In this document: one piece after another, positions 48,148 through 60,381 of the stretch | Numbering within the stretch: position 1 is the stretch's first letter | Layout: every line of letters begins with the position of its first letter | From: Batkoa obscura | Lineage: Eukaryota; Entomophthoromycota; Entomophthoromycetes; Entomophthorales; Batkoaceae | NCBI GenBank assembly: GCA_030770535.1 | Contig: JASVEC010000061.1 | Location: 1-64,000 of the forward strand | Direction of reading: 5' to 3' | DNA length: 64,000 bases | Translations under genes and position numbers: made by a program | Notes under the pieces: model-generated | What the model was told of the DNA's origin: nothing | Database searches by the model: none | Seen by the model: only the letters and a program-made list of their open reading frames with translations

Positions 48148-49641
48148 ATGTCGACTTTAGAAAACGAGGCTTTACTCAATCAAGATGTTCAAAAAGACGA
48201 ATTAAACAATAATAAGCCCAGTTATTACAAGTATTACTATCCACTACTTTTAGCAGTACTAATTTTAATAAGTAGTGTCTATTTTTTTGAATTCTTTTAT
48301 AAAACCATAGTTATTTTAACGATGAAAGAAGTCAAAAGCCTATCTTTAGCATCAAGTTATACTGTTATCAGTTTTATTCTATTTATTTGGAATCTACTGA
48401 TAATGACTTTGTATGGTTGGTTGTTATTAATGTAGGGTTTTTTATTTCAATACCAATAGTATATTTAATTTATTCATTATTTTAGTTATCCAAAACATTA
48501 TTCGGTTTATATAATTTTATTGAATAGCTTATTGCTCTTCAGCTTATCTATCTTTTCGTTATTTTTAGGGTCTTTATTTTTGGCTATGAGTTGTATTCTA
48601 GCACTATTGTTTATTATATTTAAAGAGTTGACCACCTTTCAAAATTTAATCAAAAGAAATCAAGAACAAAGTAAAGTATTAGAGGACCAGTTTCATTTGT
48701 TATTATTAATGAATCAAACGATTGTTAAGTTTATTAAGTTTATTTGGGAAAAGTGGTCAAGATTAAGGATAGTAATAGCATCTGTGATGATGATAGGAAT
48801 ACTAATGACAGCTTCAATAGCTATTTATTGGTATTTATATATCTCAATTGTACATTGTAATGTGTTAAATACATGTTATTATACCAATTTAAGCTTGATG
48901 TTGTTTTTAGGTTGTAAATTGTATTGGTTAAGCTGGTTGTTTCATTATAGTAGTCATTGTATACAAAGTTATTATTTGAAATCATTTGATAGATTTTATA
49001 AAAGTAGTAATAGTAACAATAATAGTCGTGAGAGCATCAATAGTAATATTGTAAGTGATAATAGGCAGTTTCAATTTAATTTGTTATCTTATTCACTGAT
49101 AAAACCAATAATATCTCTAATAGCTATGTTCAAAAATCAATTTGTTATTAGCAATCTAATACACTCTCATTTACTATTTAACAGTAGTAGCAACAATAAT
49201 AATCCCTTAATACATAACTTAATAAGACTAAATATAAACAAGAATCATTACTGGTATTGCTTTATTAAAGATGTTGTTGTCTTTAAATTATTGAATTACG
49301 GTAATTACTCAAATATAATAATAATAATTACTTATTTTGTATTTTTAGTTAAGCTCAATTTATTATTGATACAACTAATAATCAATTATAGTACAATAGT
49401 AATATTTAATTTGGAAGTTAAATTTAATTCTACTTTTACTTTGATATTGAATTTAGTTTTAATATTAATCATAAATTATTTTATATTATCTATACTGTTT
49501 AACTATTTGGAACACATATTCGTTCGATTTTTGTTATTAATTTATACTGATTTTACAACCTTAAATAATTTAAATAATGAATTATATATATTGGTAAGCT
49601 ACATATTTTTTCTGACTGTTCCTTTGCTAAAAATAATTTAA
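48148..49641 (+). CDS. Divergent choline-transporter-like (CTL/Pns1) membrane protein
   Basis: Multi-pass membrane protein of 479 residues from exons 48148-48431 and 48486-49641. The 54-bp intron removes a stop; exon joins read LLLIYPKHYSVY. About ten hydrophobic segments are spread over the whole length, with a Ser/Asn-rich soluble loop near residues 255-275. Late blocks such as HYWYCFIKDVVVFKLLNYGNY, and LFNYLEHIFVRFLLLIYTDF followed by TTLNNLNNE, recall the CTL/SLC44 C-terminal pattern (a loop, FLLFLGKLL-like helix, then a helix ending FLEDLE). The match is weak and by eye. It could be another polytopic family. Confidence 0.5.
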
Positions 49642-49731
49642 ATAGATAAAAGAAAGATATATAATAACCGAAGAAGAAGAAACTGACAGTATAAACTCGA
49701 TAATAATAACAGATTTTTAATCTTTTATTTT

Positions 49732-52407
49732 TTAAAGCAAATTATATAATTTGTTTAATAATCCACTAATCTTTGTATTATTTTTATACTTAACAACAAA
49801 TTCCTTTTGGATTCTAGTTGGCATTTCTAATTGTTCTAACAACAATTTGATATCCTCGTGATATTTCTGATAATTTAAATAAACATTATAAATCGCTACA
49901 AAACTTCGATAATTTAATTCTTCATGGTCAATCAATAATAACTCATTCAATAGCAATAAAAATTCATTTATATTTTCCACTGTAAAATTAGTAACATTGG
50001 GATTGAGCTGAGATAAATTAACAAATATAGAAGAATAAGCTAAATTACAATTGATACTTGACTGGTTAATAAAAGGCTCGATAATGTTCAATTGCTGTAA
50101 TAATAAACTCATATTACTACAAACTAAAGCATTATTAGTTTGGTTAACTAATAATAGATTGGATATTAATTTAAATGAAATCATTAATAAAATATCTGTC
50201 ATTTTATCAAATGGCTTTATGTTTGAATATAAATGATTATTTAAATACTCTATAACATAAATTCCTTCTCCAAATCAATAAAGCTACTTAAATAACGCAA
50301 TAAATCCAAGATGGGGAATTTATATTCTTTGTTTACTTTAACAAATTGTTGCAATAGCAGCTGAATCACTTGTTTCATTTCATCACTCTTACTAGTTGTG
50401 TTCTTAATTGTTTGATGTATTAATTGGAATTTATCTTGTTCAAGTTTATTCTATATAAATATAATATTAATAGCTAATCAAACATATTACCACTATAACA
50501 AAATTACCTCATCTGATTGTAATAAATTAAATTCGTCGAATTTATTCATTACTTGGTCAATGTTGATTTTAGTATAATTGATCTTTTCATTAATAATTGT
50601 CGATGTAGTAGTAGTAGTACTGATGCCCTTATTCCTGTTACTTCCAGTATAAGGGTCAGGATTAGCAAAGTTACTGGTATTGTTAGTATTACTATCAATA
50701 GTAATAGGTTTGCCATTTTGGTTGATGAATTGTACAATTTGGTCTAAATATTCTACAGGTAACTGGTTTTGTTGAATGAAATTCATTGCTACTGTAAATG
50801 GATTATCAACCACGTTATAAGGTAACTTTAAATTAGGAGCTCCTTCGCTTAAATTGATATCAAATACATAATCGTATTCTTTACCTATAATAAAATGATC
50901 AATATTTTATATTATTGTATTGTTTATAATATCACTAATTACCTTGATATAATTGTTTTCTACTATTACCCACCGCATCTACTACTTCTCCAATCTTAAC
51001 CCATTCTTGGTTATTCATACTCCATTGATATGCTTCTACATTATTTAAATTATTACGTATCATTTTAACTTCACCTTCTTTCTTTCCTTTTTTTTGTAAT
51101 CCTTCAACATCCTCTAGTTTCTCTTTTTGAATATCTCCTACTTGATTGGTATTAATACTTTGTTGCCCTACTTTCTCTTCGAAAGCCTAGTTTTTGTTTA
51201 GTACATTGTTACATCATTATTCGCTATTATTTTCTTACTTTAAGAGTATCGTTATCAGCTACTTCTTCTTGGATTTTAGTAAATACACGGACTACTGAAT
51301 CTGAACTCCCAGCAACGATATTTTGATTAGGTAATACTTTTAAGGTCCAAATCGATAGGGCTGGTAATGTAATTGTTTGAATACATTTTCCTTCTACAAT
51401 AAAATCATATGATGTTGGTAATTATTAATATAGTTGTTACATTAGTTACCTTTCCAAATCCTTATACTACGATCTTCACCGCTTGAAGCAAATAAAAATT
51501 GCTCTGGATCAATAGTTTGCACAGAATAAACAAATGAGGTATGTCCATGTAATTCTTGAATTAAATTAAAGGAATAATCCCATACTTTGACGACTCCATC
51601 ATTTCCACAAGAAATAAATCCCAAGTTTTTAACTTCATCAATACTACGTACACAGTCAGTATGCGCTTGAATTGTATGAATTAAACTTCCAGTATTTGCA
51701 TCCCATACTTTTATTGTTTTATCTGCTGAACCTAAATAAATATTCATTAAAAAAATCCTCAAATTTAGTTATACCTAATACTTACCAGATACAATCCATT
51801 GTTTACTCTTCAAATATTTGACTGCCCAAACAGCTTGTTCATGGCCAAAGAAAGTGAATTGTAAATTAAAATCTTTCCACACTTTTATGGTCCTATTTGT
51901 TTTATTATTAGTTAAGTTATGTTACTAAATTAATTATAAATTCTTACTTATCCCAACTACCGGTAATAATACGATGATCCTCGGTTAAATCAATACAGCA
52001 TATATTGTCATTATGCCCTGTTAAGCTCATAATAGCACTATCTAGCTGTTGTGGGTGATGAATATATACTGTTTTGGCACTACCAGCTGATAAATAATAC
52101 TCTATATTAAAACAAATTAATTCTTATTTTTGTATATTTAAGTTAGTTGATTACCATCATTCTTTTCACTCTTTGGTAAATATTTAACACAATTTAAAAA
52201 TTTATTTGTAGTTAAATATATCTTATCACCATTCACTCGTAAACTACCATCTCTACTTACTGATAGTATACTCCCATCTAAAGTATTATAATCCACTCCT
52301 TTAATCTAATTGTTGTTTGTTTAATAAATGTATATAAATAAGTTTATTGTCTTTACATCTTGCTCATGGCCTACAATTTCTTTACTTAATTGATAATAGT
52401 CATTCAT
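49732..52407 (-). CDS. DOA1: Ubiquitin-binding WD-repeat protein Doa1/Ufd3 (PLAA)
   Basis: Cofactor of the Cdc48/p97 segregase that binds ubiquitin and keeps ubiquitin levels and vacuolar sorting going. The exons are 49732-50249, 50288-50450, 50508-50884, 50943-51186, 51239-51393, 51450-51731, 51786-51892, 51948-52101, 52155-52305 and 52357-52407 (minus strand), giving 733 residues (Doa1 715, PLAA 795). The N-terminus, MNDYYQLSKEIVGHEQDIKG, starts a seven-bladed WD propeller (SWDKTIKVW, GHEQAVWAV, SADKTIKVWDA, GEDRSIRIWK). The PFU domain covers EAYQWSMNNQEWVKIGEVVDA to KEYDYVFDINLSEGAPNLKLPYN. The Cdc48-binding PUL domain is the C-terminal third. The 38-bp intron at 50250-50287 is the shortest in the window. 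The total closes in frame. Confidence 0.9.
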
Positions 52408-52692
52408 TTTATATTATTGCTATTTGAAATTAAAATCTTTTATTTGTCTAAATATACACTTTTAGTTTGATTGTTTTAGTTTTAGGTGATTTTTTATTGG
52501 TGGATGGCTAAGTTTTTAAAAATTAATCGCTTAGTTTTGATGAGTATGACATAAGCAAAAATAAAAATAGAGAGTAGAAAATGAAAAATAGAAAAATAAA
52601 AACAAAAGATAAAAATAAAATGAAATTTATGGAATTTTATTAATATATACATAAAACACAATAATAACTAATAAAAAAAAAAAATAAACTGT
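52408..52692. other. Intergenic region DOA1 / unknown protein
   Basis: A-rich spacer with no recognised feature. Confidence 0.5.
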
Positions 52693-55600
52693 TCAGTTAA
52701 GCCCCATACGATAACCTCTAAACTTATTAGAATGGTCATAAACATTTAAATCTGTACGATTATTTTTAGTATATTTTAATCTAGCTAATTCAATTTCAAA
52801 CTCATCTACATTTTCAAAAGAAAAATTATTAGATGTTGTTAAATTTTCATTATTAGGTGAATCTACAATAAATTAACTTAAATAATTTAAAACAAGACTT
52901 CTAAAGAAACATACTTAGGTTATTTTCAACTATGTTATCCGTACAACTTGAGGAGCATAAAGTGGTTGGCGAATTGATAATTTCTAAATAAACAAAATGA
53001 ACGAAGTTTTATAAAAACAATCAAAAGTAATTTACCAAATTCTTCTGAAAAAGGAGACTCTGAAAAATAACTTGATAATGGGGTATTTAATCCCACGGTA
53101 TTTCTAAACTGAGGTTGGAATGAAATAAGCTGGTCAAACAGTTTTTTATTGTTTGGTGGAGATAAATAAGGTTGAATAGCTATTAGATAACATCAAATAT
53201 TAATCTTTGTTACTTTGTTATTTTGTTGTTTTGTTTACCTTTTTTAGACAATTGCGTTAATGGTATACTTTTCATTCTGTTTTGTTTTTGCTTGATAGGG
53301 ATGGTAGTAGCACTGTTATGATTATAACCTAAACAAAATTTTATTAAATCATGCCATTATATTGATAACTCTTAACTTACCTATATTTGTCTTTGATTTT
53401 AATTCACATTTATTACACAAATTTAAGTAATAAGTTTGGGTACTCTTAATCTATAATTATTAGTTTGGGAGTTAATAAATTATATACATTAGTTTAATTT
53501 TACCTTGTATTGTTTATTATTATTATTATTTTCATTATTACTGTTGATAAGTCCCAATGGATTTTCATTATTAATTTGATAGCTTAATAAACTGCCTCTA
53601 CTAATTCGATTGGATTCATTTAAATAGACACTGTTTTTACAACTCGAGTCATTACTTTTACTTTCTTCAATTAATTTTGGATCGAAACCATTTAATCTAT
53701 TATTATTATTAATGTTTATATTTAAGTCTAACTCTAATTTCTCATTATTATTGATATTATATCTAAGTTCATTTGTTTCATTTCCTTCTTCTTGATTATT
53801 GTGAACAAGTTCATTTGCTTCATCACGCGCTTCCTTACTGATACAAGCTGTTTGGTTTTTTGCCTTAACTCCAGTCTCTTTATTACTACTATCCGAACTT
53901 AATCCAATTATTTTACCACTCACTTCCTTGTCATTACGTTTTAATCCATTTGGTTCATTGTCCATTTCATTATTATTAAACTTAGATTCATTTACTTCAT
54001 CACCCACTTCCTTATCGTTATAAACTATCTGTTTTTTTAACTCAGATTCCATTTTGTTATTATTAGTACCATGTACTAGCCCAGCTGGCTTGTCATACAC
54101 TTTTTTATTAGCATCGTATATTGATTCTTCTGTATTTTGTTCCGTTTCCTTATTATTGTTATATTTTGATTTAGTTGCTTCTTTGCTTTCTTCATTGCTA
54201 TAATATCCCGTTTTAATTCAGTTATCTCCATGTCCTTCACAGTGCTGCTGTCGCCATTGCTATTTTGCTTTAATTCAGCGGTATTTACATTCATCCTCTT
54301 ACTATTGCCATGCTTTAATTCAACTGTCGTCAGTTTCATTTCCTTATCATCGTCATCAAATAACCCATTGATATTATACTCTAAACTATTCAACCAGTTG
54401 GTTTTATCATTAGTATTATTAACTTTGTTGTTTGAGTTTGGGAAGCAATCCGTGAAACTGTAGTCTTTAAATTCAAAATCATTTAAATAATTTTCGCCTT
54501 TCAGTTGATAACTTTCCAGTGCAGACTCGCTCTTTCTTCTTGAACTGCTATCTTTTTTGATACCTTCAAATACTAGTAACAAATTTTCACTTTTTCCCTT
54601 CAATTTGTTATTATTGTTGCTATCATTGTTACTTTGATTTTCCATTACTTTAGATAAAGGAATTGAGCGAACTGGTGAGTCTTTATTTGAGTAATTACTT
54701 AAAGAAGAAGGTGAAAGCAACCAAGAATTGTTTTCTGAGTGTTCTCTAATTTTATTAAAAAATCCAGCTGACTCTAAGCTAATATCATTAATGTTATTAT
54801 TGCTCTCAATAATAGTATTAAAATTGATCAAACTTTTAACTTTATTATGTTTGTTGGTTTTATTAATTTTAATATTATTAGTCTGTTTTAATTGATTCAT
54901 TTCTCTCAATGAACATACCAGTTTCTCTTTGACAACCCTCTTTTCGTTCTCTTCATTCTTTAACATACCTCTTAGCTTATTGACTTGTTGACTCAATTGG
55001 ATTTTGTCTTGTAAAATTTGCTCTATCTCTTCTTTCAAACTAGATAAATAACTATCCAAAACTTGGTTTTCTTTCATCAGCTTAACTTTGCTTTGCTTCT
55101 CCTTTTGAAAATTAAAACTCAAAATTTCTTGCCCTGTTTCATATTCGATTAACTGCTCTTTTAATTCCATCATTTCTTTTTCTATTCTTTCTCTTTCCCG
55201 TTGTTCCTTTTGTATCCTCTTTTCATATTTTTCTTGCCATTGTTGTAACTCTTTACTTCCCTATAAAAAGTTAGTTTTTACCAAAAAAGTCAAAAAACAG
55301 AAATATACCGAAACGGTTAGCCCTTCTAATACTACTTGATTGTTTTCATTGAAGCTAACTTGCTTTCTTAATAATTGTTGAGGATAAACTAGAGGAGATT
55401 GGAAATCTAGAGAAAAGTTCATAGATGCTGCTCTACTTCTTAAAACTTTAAAGTTGGGTGAAGCTGTAGCCCGTGGTAAAGGTGAGTCTCTTTTCACCGT
55501 TTGTATCCAAGACTCTCGATTCCCACTCTTACCAGACTCAGGTAAAGAACTACTTACCATACTTTTGCTATTGTCAAGTATATCATCAATAGTTAACACC

Positions 55601-55849
55601 ATCATATCTGCGTAGCTTTGTTTTATGGTCAGTATTAAGGTTTCTAATGAGTTTTGATCATCTTTTTCAGTTAACTCCGCTTTTTTTATTTCCAATTCTT
55701 CAATTAACTTGTTCGCCCGTAGTTTATTGTTATATTCGTAGAAGATTGCTTTGATGATCAAGTCTAAAGTGTCTCTTTCCTTGTTATAAAGAGTTAATTA
55801 TAGTCTATTTTATCCTACTAATTGGACTTACTCTGCCTTTAATTCTCAT
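52693..55849 (-). CDS. Unrecognised Asn/Ser-rich coiled-coil protein
   Basis: I do not recognise this protein. A continuous model is 52693-52862, 52915-52983, 53036-53179, 53239-53328, 53381-53450, 53504-54024, 54099-55260, 55309-55779 and 55832-55849 (minus strand), 904 residues. The N-terminal 160 residues are partly helical (LIIKAIFYEYNNKLRANKL) with a Ser/Pro-rich stretch (RDSPLPRATASPNFKVLRS). A clear coiled coil follows (KELQQWQEKYEKRIQKEQRE onwards, about residues 165-275). The rest is low complexity with Asn runs and loosely repeated KE-x-DE-x-NEL-like units. A CNKCE motif and a conserved-looking C-terminus (EFEIELARLKYTKNNRTD) close it. The layout suggests a cytoskeletal or scaffold protein, without proof. 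The 74-bp intron at 54025-54098 is uncertain: it lies where two long open frames overlap. Confidence 0.6.
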
Positions 55850-56185
55850 TTTTATAAAATATTATAATTAAATAAAAATTAATTTAACAGTTTTATCTTT
55901 TATTTTGTTTTATAATTGACTAGCATTTATTTATTTAACAATACTCATTTCACTCCGCACTAAACAAAATTGAACTGGATCCAATGAAGTCATTTTAATT
56001 AACCAAAACTCAGTTAGGAAATTTTTAGGAAATTTTCAACTTATTAATGGCTACTAAATTAAGTAAAATAAACAAAACTAATTTTTAGTTATTCCTTAGT
56101 AATTTTAGTAAACTTTCGATTTTTCAAAAAATTATTTCACTTTATTTAATCTAATTTTTACTTAAAGGACTCTATTCAATTGAAT
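55850..56185. other. Intergenic region
   Basis: AT-rich spacer upstream of the Asn-rich gene and downstream of RQC2. Nothing is recognised. Confidence 0.5.
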
Positions 56186-59100
56186 TTACCCTTCCTTCTT
56201 TTTAGCCGCCTTTTTAGCCGCTTTATTATTCGCTGACTTTTTAGCAGCTGCCAACGAAGGAGCCATCACCTTAGACTTTGGTAACAAAACATTGATAGCT
56301 TCCTGATTAGGTATAGTTTTAATAAGCTGTTGGTCTAACTTGGTACATTCACTGGTAGCCAAGAAATGGTTAGTTGCTAATTTAGCCGCTTGTCCTTTTT
56401 TCATAGTACCAGGTTGTAACTTAACTTTAAACTTAAGTTTATTTAAAGCCGATAGTGGGGCTGAGACTGGGATCATGAATTCAGGTATCTCACCTTCTTG
56501 CAAAGTACCTACTAAACCATCCATATAAACTTGTAAATTTTCAGTTTCATCTTCATCTAATATTACAATGTTTTCTTCTTCAAGCATGGCTTTGATTTCT
56601 TCATTCATTTCGTTTTTATCGCCTTCTTCATTTACTGTACTAACTCCAGCAGGTTCACTCTCCTTAATAGCCCCATCTTCATTTTTCTCATCTTCATTTT
56701 TCTTGTTACTCTTGTCTTTGAAATAAGTTTCTCTTTCAGAGATCATCTGTTCCTTTTGTTTCTTTTGTTCAGCTATTTTTTTTTCTTTTTTGCCTTTAGG
56801 TTGAGGCCCCTTATCCGATCCTAATAATTGCATTCGAATCTCTTTTTCTTCTTCATCTTGGTCGGCATATTTATTCTGTATTTTCTTCATTTTACCACGT
56901 TGCCCTCGTTTAACACTACTCATTTCACTGCTTTGATTAGTATTCTTTTCTTTATTACTCTTTTTATCGCTACTTAGACTCTCTTTCTTGTCCATTTCCT
57001 CGCCTTTTGATTCTTCATTTATTTTACCTCCTTTTTTCATACTCTTACGTTCTTTGGCTGAAATTCTCTTTTTACCCTAAATCATATTAGTGACATCAAC
57101 CTATTAACTATTAATCAATAGCCTACCTTTTCTTTATTACTGTTAGCGTCATTTGAATTAAGTAATCTATCAAATACAGTTTCTCTACCAAGATGATCTT
57201 CTTCAAATTTACCTTCTTCGGCTTCGTCTTGGCTTTTTTGGTTCTCTTGAATGTGCTGTGAAGAAACAAGTCCATATTTATCCACTACTTTATCTTGATT
57301 ATTTTCATTCAATGGTGCTGTATTACTATTAAATAAATTACTAGACCCAATTTTCATTGAACTTTTTTCTTCTTCAAGTTCTTGTTCATTCTCAACTGAG
57401 TCATCATCTTCCTGGGCAATTTCTTGTTCAGTCTCCTCTTTTAGCTCTATTTTATCATCACTTTCTTTTTGCTTCTTATCAATTTTTTCTTGGTCAACTT
57501 TTTGGTCTTCAACTTCGTTTACTTCACTTTGCTTTTTTAATCGAGCTTGTAGCCGTCTAGCAGTAGAATTAACATCTAGCATATACATCAATCCAAAACC
57601 ATAAGTAAGAGCAGCAGGCGCTAAAAAATTCTTTTTACCACGGATCATAAAGGATCCAGCAGGTAAATACTCACCAGTGGGTGCTGACTTTGATACTTGA
57701 TGATGAAATACCCACCAAGCTGAAGTTAGTATTTTACTTTCCCAAGCTTTAGAATGACACACTGACATGTACCTGCTTGATTCAAAGTGGACGGTGGTAT
57801 AGTACCTTGATCTGGATTTTTAACAATTACAGTAGCAGCTCCATGCATATCAGCATGTAAATAGATATCGCCTTTTCTTAAATACTTTTTAACCAATAAT
57901 TCATTCTGTTGTACATCTCTACCTGCAATAACCAAATATCCTTCCGATGAAATAAACCACATAAATTTTTCAAACCAAAATGGTTTACGTATTTTATTCA
58001 CTCCAATCGTTGGTTTATTTAGTTTCAATTCTTTAAGGTCATTCTGTACTTTAATTTCAGCATTTTTGAACGCAGTTTCTGCAATTGCTAATGTCTTTTC
58101 TTTTTTAGTAGCTGAATTCTTTTTCATCGTGTAATACCTAGATGCATTAGCATGCGCTGATAATCCAAGATCGATATCTACTTTAACATCGCTTTTATTT
58201 TCTTTATCTTCAGTACTATTGTTTTCTTTATCATCATCTCCAGATTCGTATTCACTATCAGATACTTCTTCCATATCTACATCCTCTTCATAATAAGGAT
58301 CATTTAAAGTAATAGTGACTTGGTTATAATGTAAATTAAGTGATTTAATATGAGATGCTAATGGATTTCCTTTTCTTGTTTCATCTCTAATCATATCTTC
58401 AAGTTCTTGCCAATCCATCCCAGATGCCAATAAACTACGTAATACTAAAATAATTTGGTCAACTAATTCTAGATTGTTTTCTATTAACTCTGCGACATAT
58501 CGATTTTGCGTTTCAGCTTGTGCTAAAGCATCCACACGACCCATCTGTTCTGATTTAATAGCTTGTAGTTTCATTTTAGCAGCATCTTCCTATAATAAAT
58601 GATAAATGTTTAAATTAATTTACTTTAATTTATTTAATTTACCCTTGATTTTTCTTTTTGTGCTAATTTCTGACTTTCAATTTTGGAAAAGAATTGATCT
58701 AAAGCAGTAACAAAAGTAGGAAACTCCTTATAATTTACATCTTTATATTGATTAAATAAAAAGGGATGGTATTCTTTATATAGCATGGCATCATCTTCCT
58801 CCTTTTTACTTTTATCATCTAATAAAATGTATCCTTTTGATGGAATAGTATCAAACTCAACTATAATTTTATCAGCTAATTGAAGTGCGCTTTGCAATTT
58901 TTGAATAAATTCAGAGTCTTTATCCAAATCAATATTCTCTTTCTTAATAATTAAATTTGGGTCCAAACCTACTTCCAATAAAACATGTTCGCTTAATGGT
59001 AACCCAAATAAATAAACTTCATTCAGTATATTTTTAAGTGAATCCCCTTTCCCCTTTTTATTGCCCTTTTCAACTTTCTCTTGCTTATTTTCAAGCATTT

Positions 59101-59945
59101 GTTGAAATTTATTCAATAATTTATCAATCACAGCGGTCTCAAACTTACGCGAGAGTTGTGAAATATCATATACATTTTTAACTGCCATTGTAAACGCGTT
59201 TTCTTTCTCGTCGCTTTTGACTTCTTTTTTGTTATCTGCTTTACCATTACTTTTTTTGTCTTTTTTATTCTCCCCCTTTTTGTCATCTTTTTTATCTTCA
59301 ATTTCCTTACTTTTATTTTGTTTGACTACTCTTAGTAGTGAGATGACGGTATATTCATGATCTGTTAATATTACATTCCCCTATTTCAAATTTAACATTA
59401 AATTTATCTTAAGTATACTGAGTAATTTACGGATGAATAAAATTCGCAAATTAGGTGATAAGTCCCTGGAGTATTAGCCCCAGTAGCAGAAGCAAACTCA
59501 AACTCAACAATACGATCAACCCCGACTTGTCTTACGTTAGTCAACCTTCTAGTACGTAAATGTTTTCTTAACTATATGATTTAAATATTTAATAAATAAT
59601 CATAAAATTTAAGTTTACTTTGGTACAAAAATTGGAAGGTGTAGTTGCTTTCTCTCTTGAAAACTGAGTCAAATGAAGTCTGATACCGGATTCAATAATC
59701 AAAAACTCTTTTCTATCAGGCTAAATTGAATTATTAGCTACCAATACAAAATACAATATGATAAATTTACTTGAGAAAACTTCAATAAAAACGTCTTGGA
59801 ATTAATATCATAGATATTTTGTAACCTTAGCCCAATGATACTAGTTTTTTTTAATTAAGTACTGCTTTTTTAATAATTTTATTTACCTCTCTTTGATATC
59901 TTGAACTGAAGCTCGAATATCTATTGCTGAAAATCTACCTTTCAT
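56186..59945 (-). CDS. RQC2: Ribosome quality control factor Rqc2/Tae2 (NEMF)
   Basis: Binds stalled 60S-peptidyl-tRNA complexes, recruits Ltn1 and adds CAT tails. The exons are 56186-57076, 57127-58589 (with a possible intron 57720-57772), 58643-59380, 59431-59571, 59619-59720, 59771-59840 and 59887-59945 (minus strand). The N-terminal NFACT-N domain reads [55 protein letters not shown] and [11 protein letters not shown] Lys-rich insertion precedes the helical coiled-coil region. NFACT-R has [40 protein letters not shown] and [19 protein letters not shown]. After a highly charged stretch the NFACT-C domain ends in a Lys/Ala tail. Near 57770 the frame shifts by one base inside conserved sequence. 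Splicing out 53 bp restores it, giving 1136 residues but losing 18 conserved ones; otherwise one base is missing. Confidence 0.9.
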
Positions 59946-60381
59946 TTTTAAATTTAATAGATAAAAATTATTTGTGTTTTTGATGATATTTTATATTCAA
60001 TTTTTCTGCACAGTTTATTCTCAAATTGCTCAATTTAGAACTGCGTAGTTTTGAGATAATTATAATTAAAATATGAAATATTATTAATACAATAAAAAAA
60101 TTATTTTAGCACTGGCTTATATTGATACTATAATATTGTTTACAATATATGGGGATACATTTTTGTGTTTAAGGATTTTATTAATAATTTTTCTGCTCAA
60201 ATGGCGCTTAAAAGATAGAAAAAGTGATGAAACCAAAAAAAATCTCCATATACTCAATTATTACTATATCTAATAAAAATGAAAATAGAAACAAAAAACT
60301 TCCTTTTTAATTAGAAAAATAAAAAAGCTTATAACAAAAATGAAAATTTAATGAAAAAATAAATAGTAAAGTTTATAAATA
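59946..60381. other. Intergenic region RQC2 / J-like protein
   Basis: Contains foldback copy 19. Nothing else is recognised. Confidence 0.55.
60146..60251 (+). mobile_element. 105-bp foldback MITE-like repeat, copy 19
   Basis: Forward-orientation copy, TATATGGGGATACATTTTTG to AAATCTCCATATA, about 200 bp upstream of RQC2. Confidence 0.85.
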
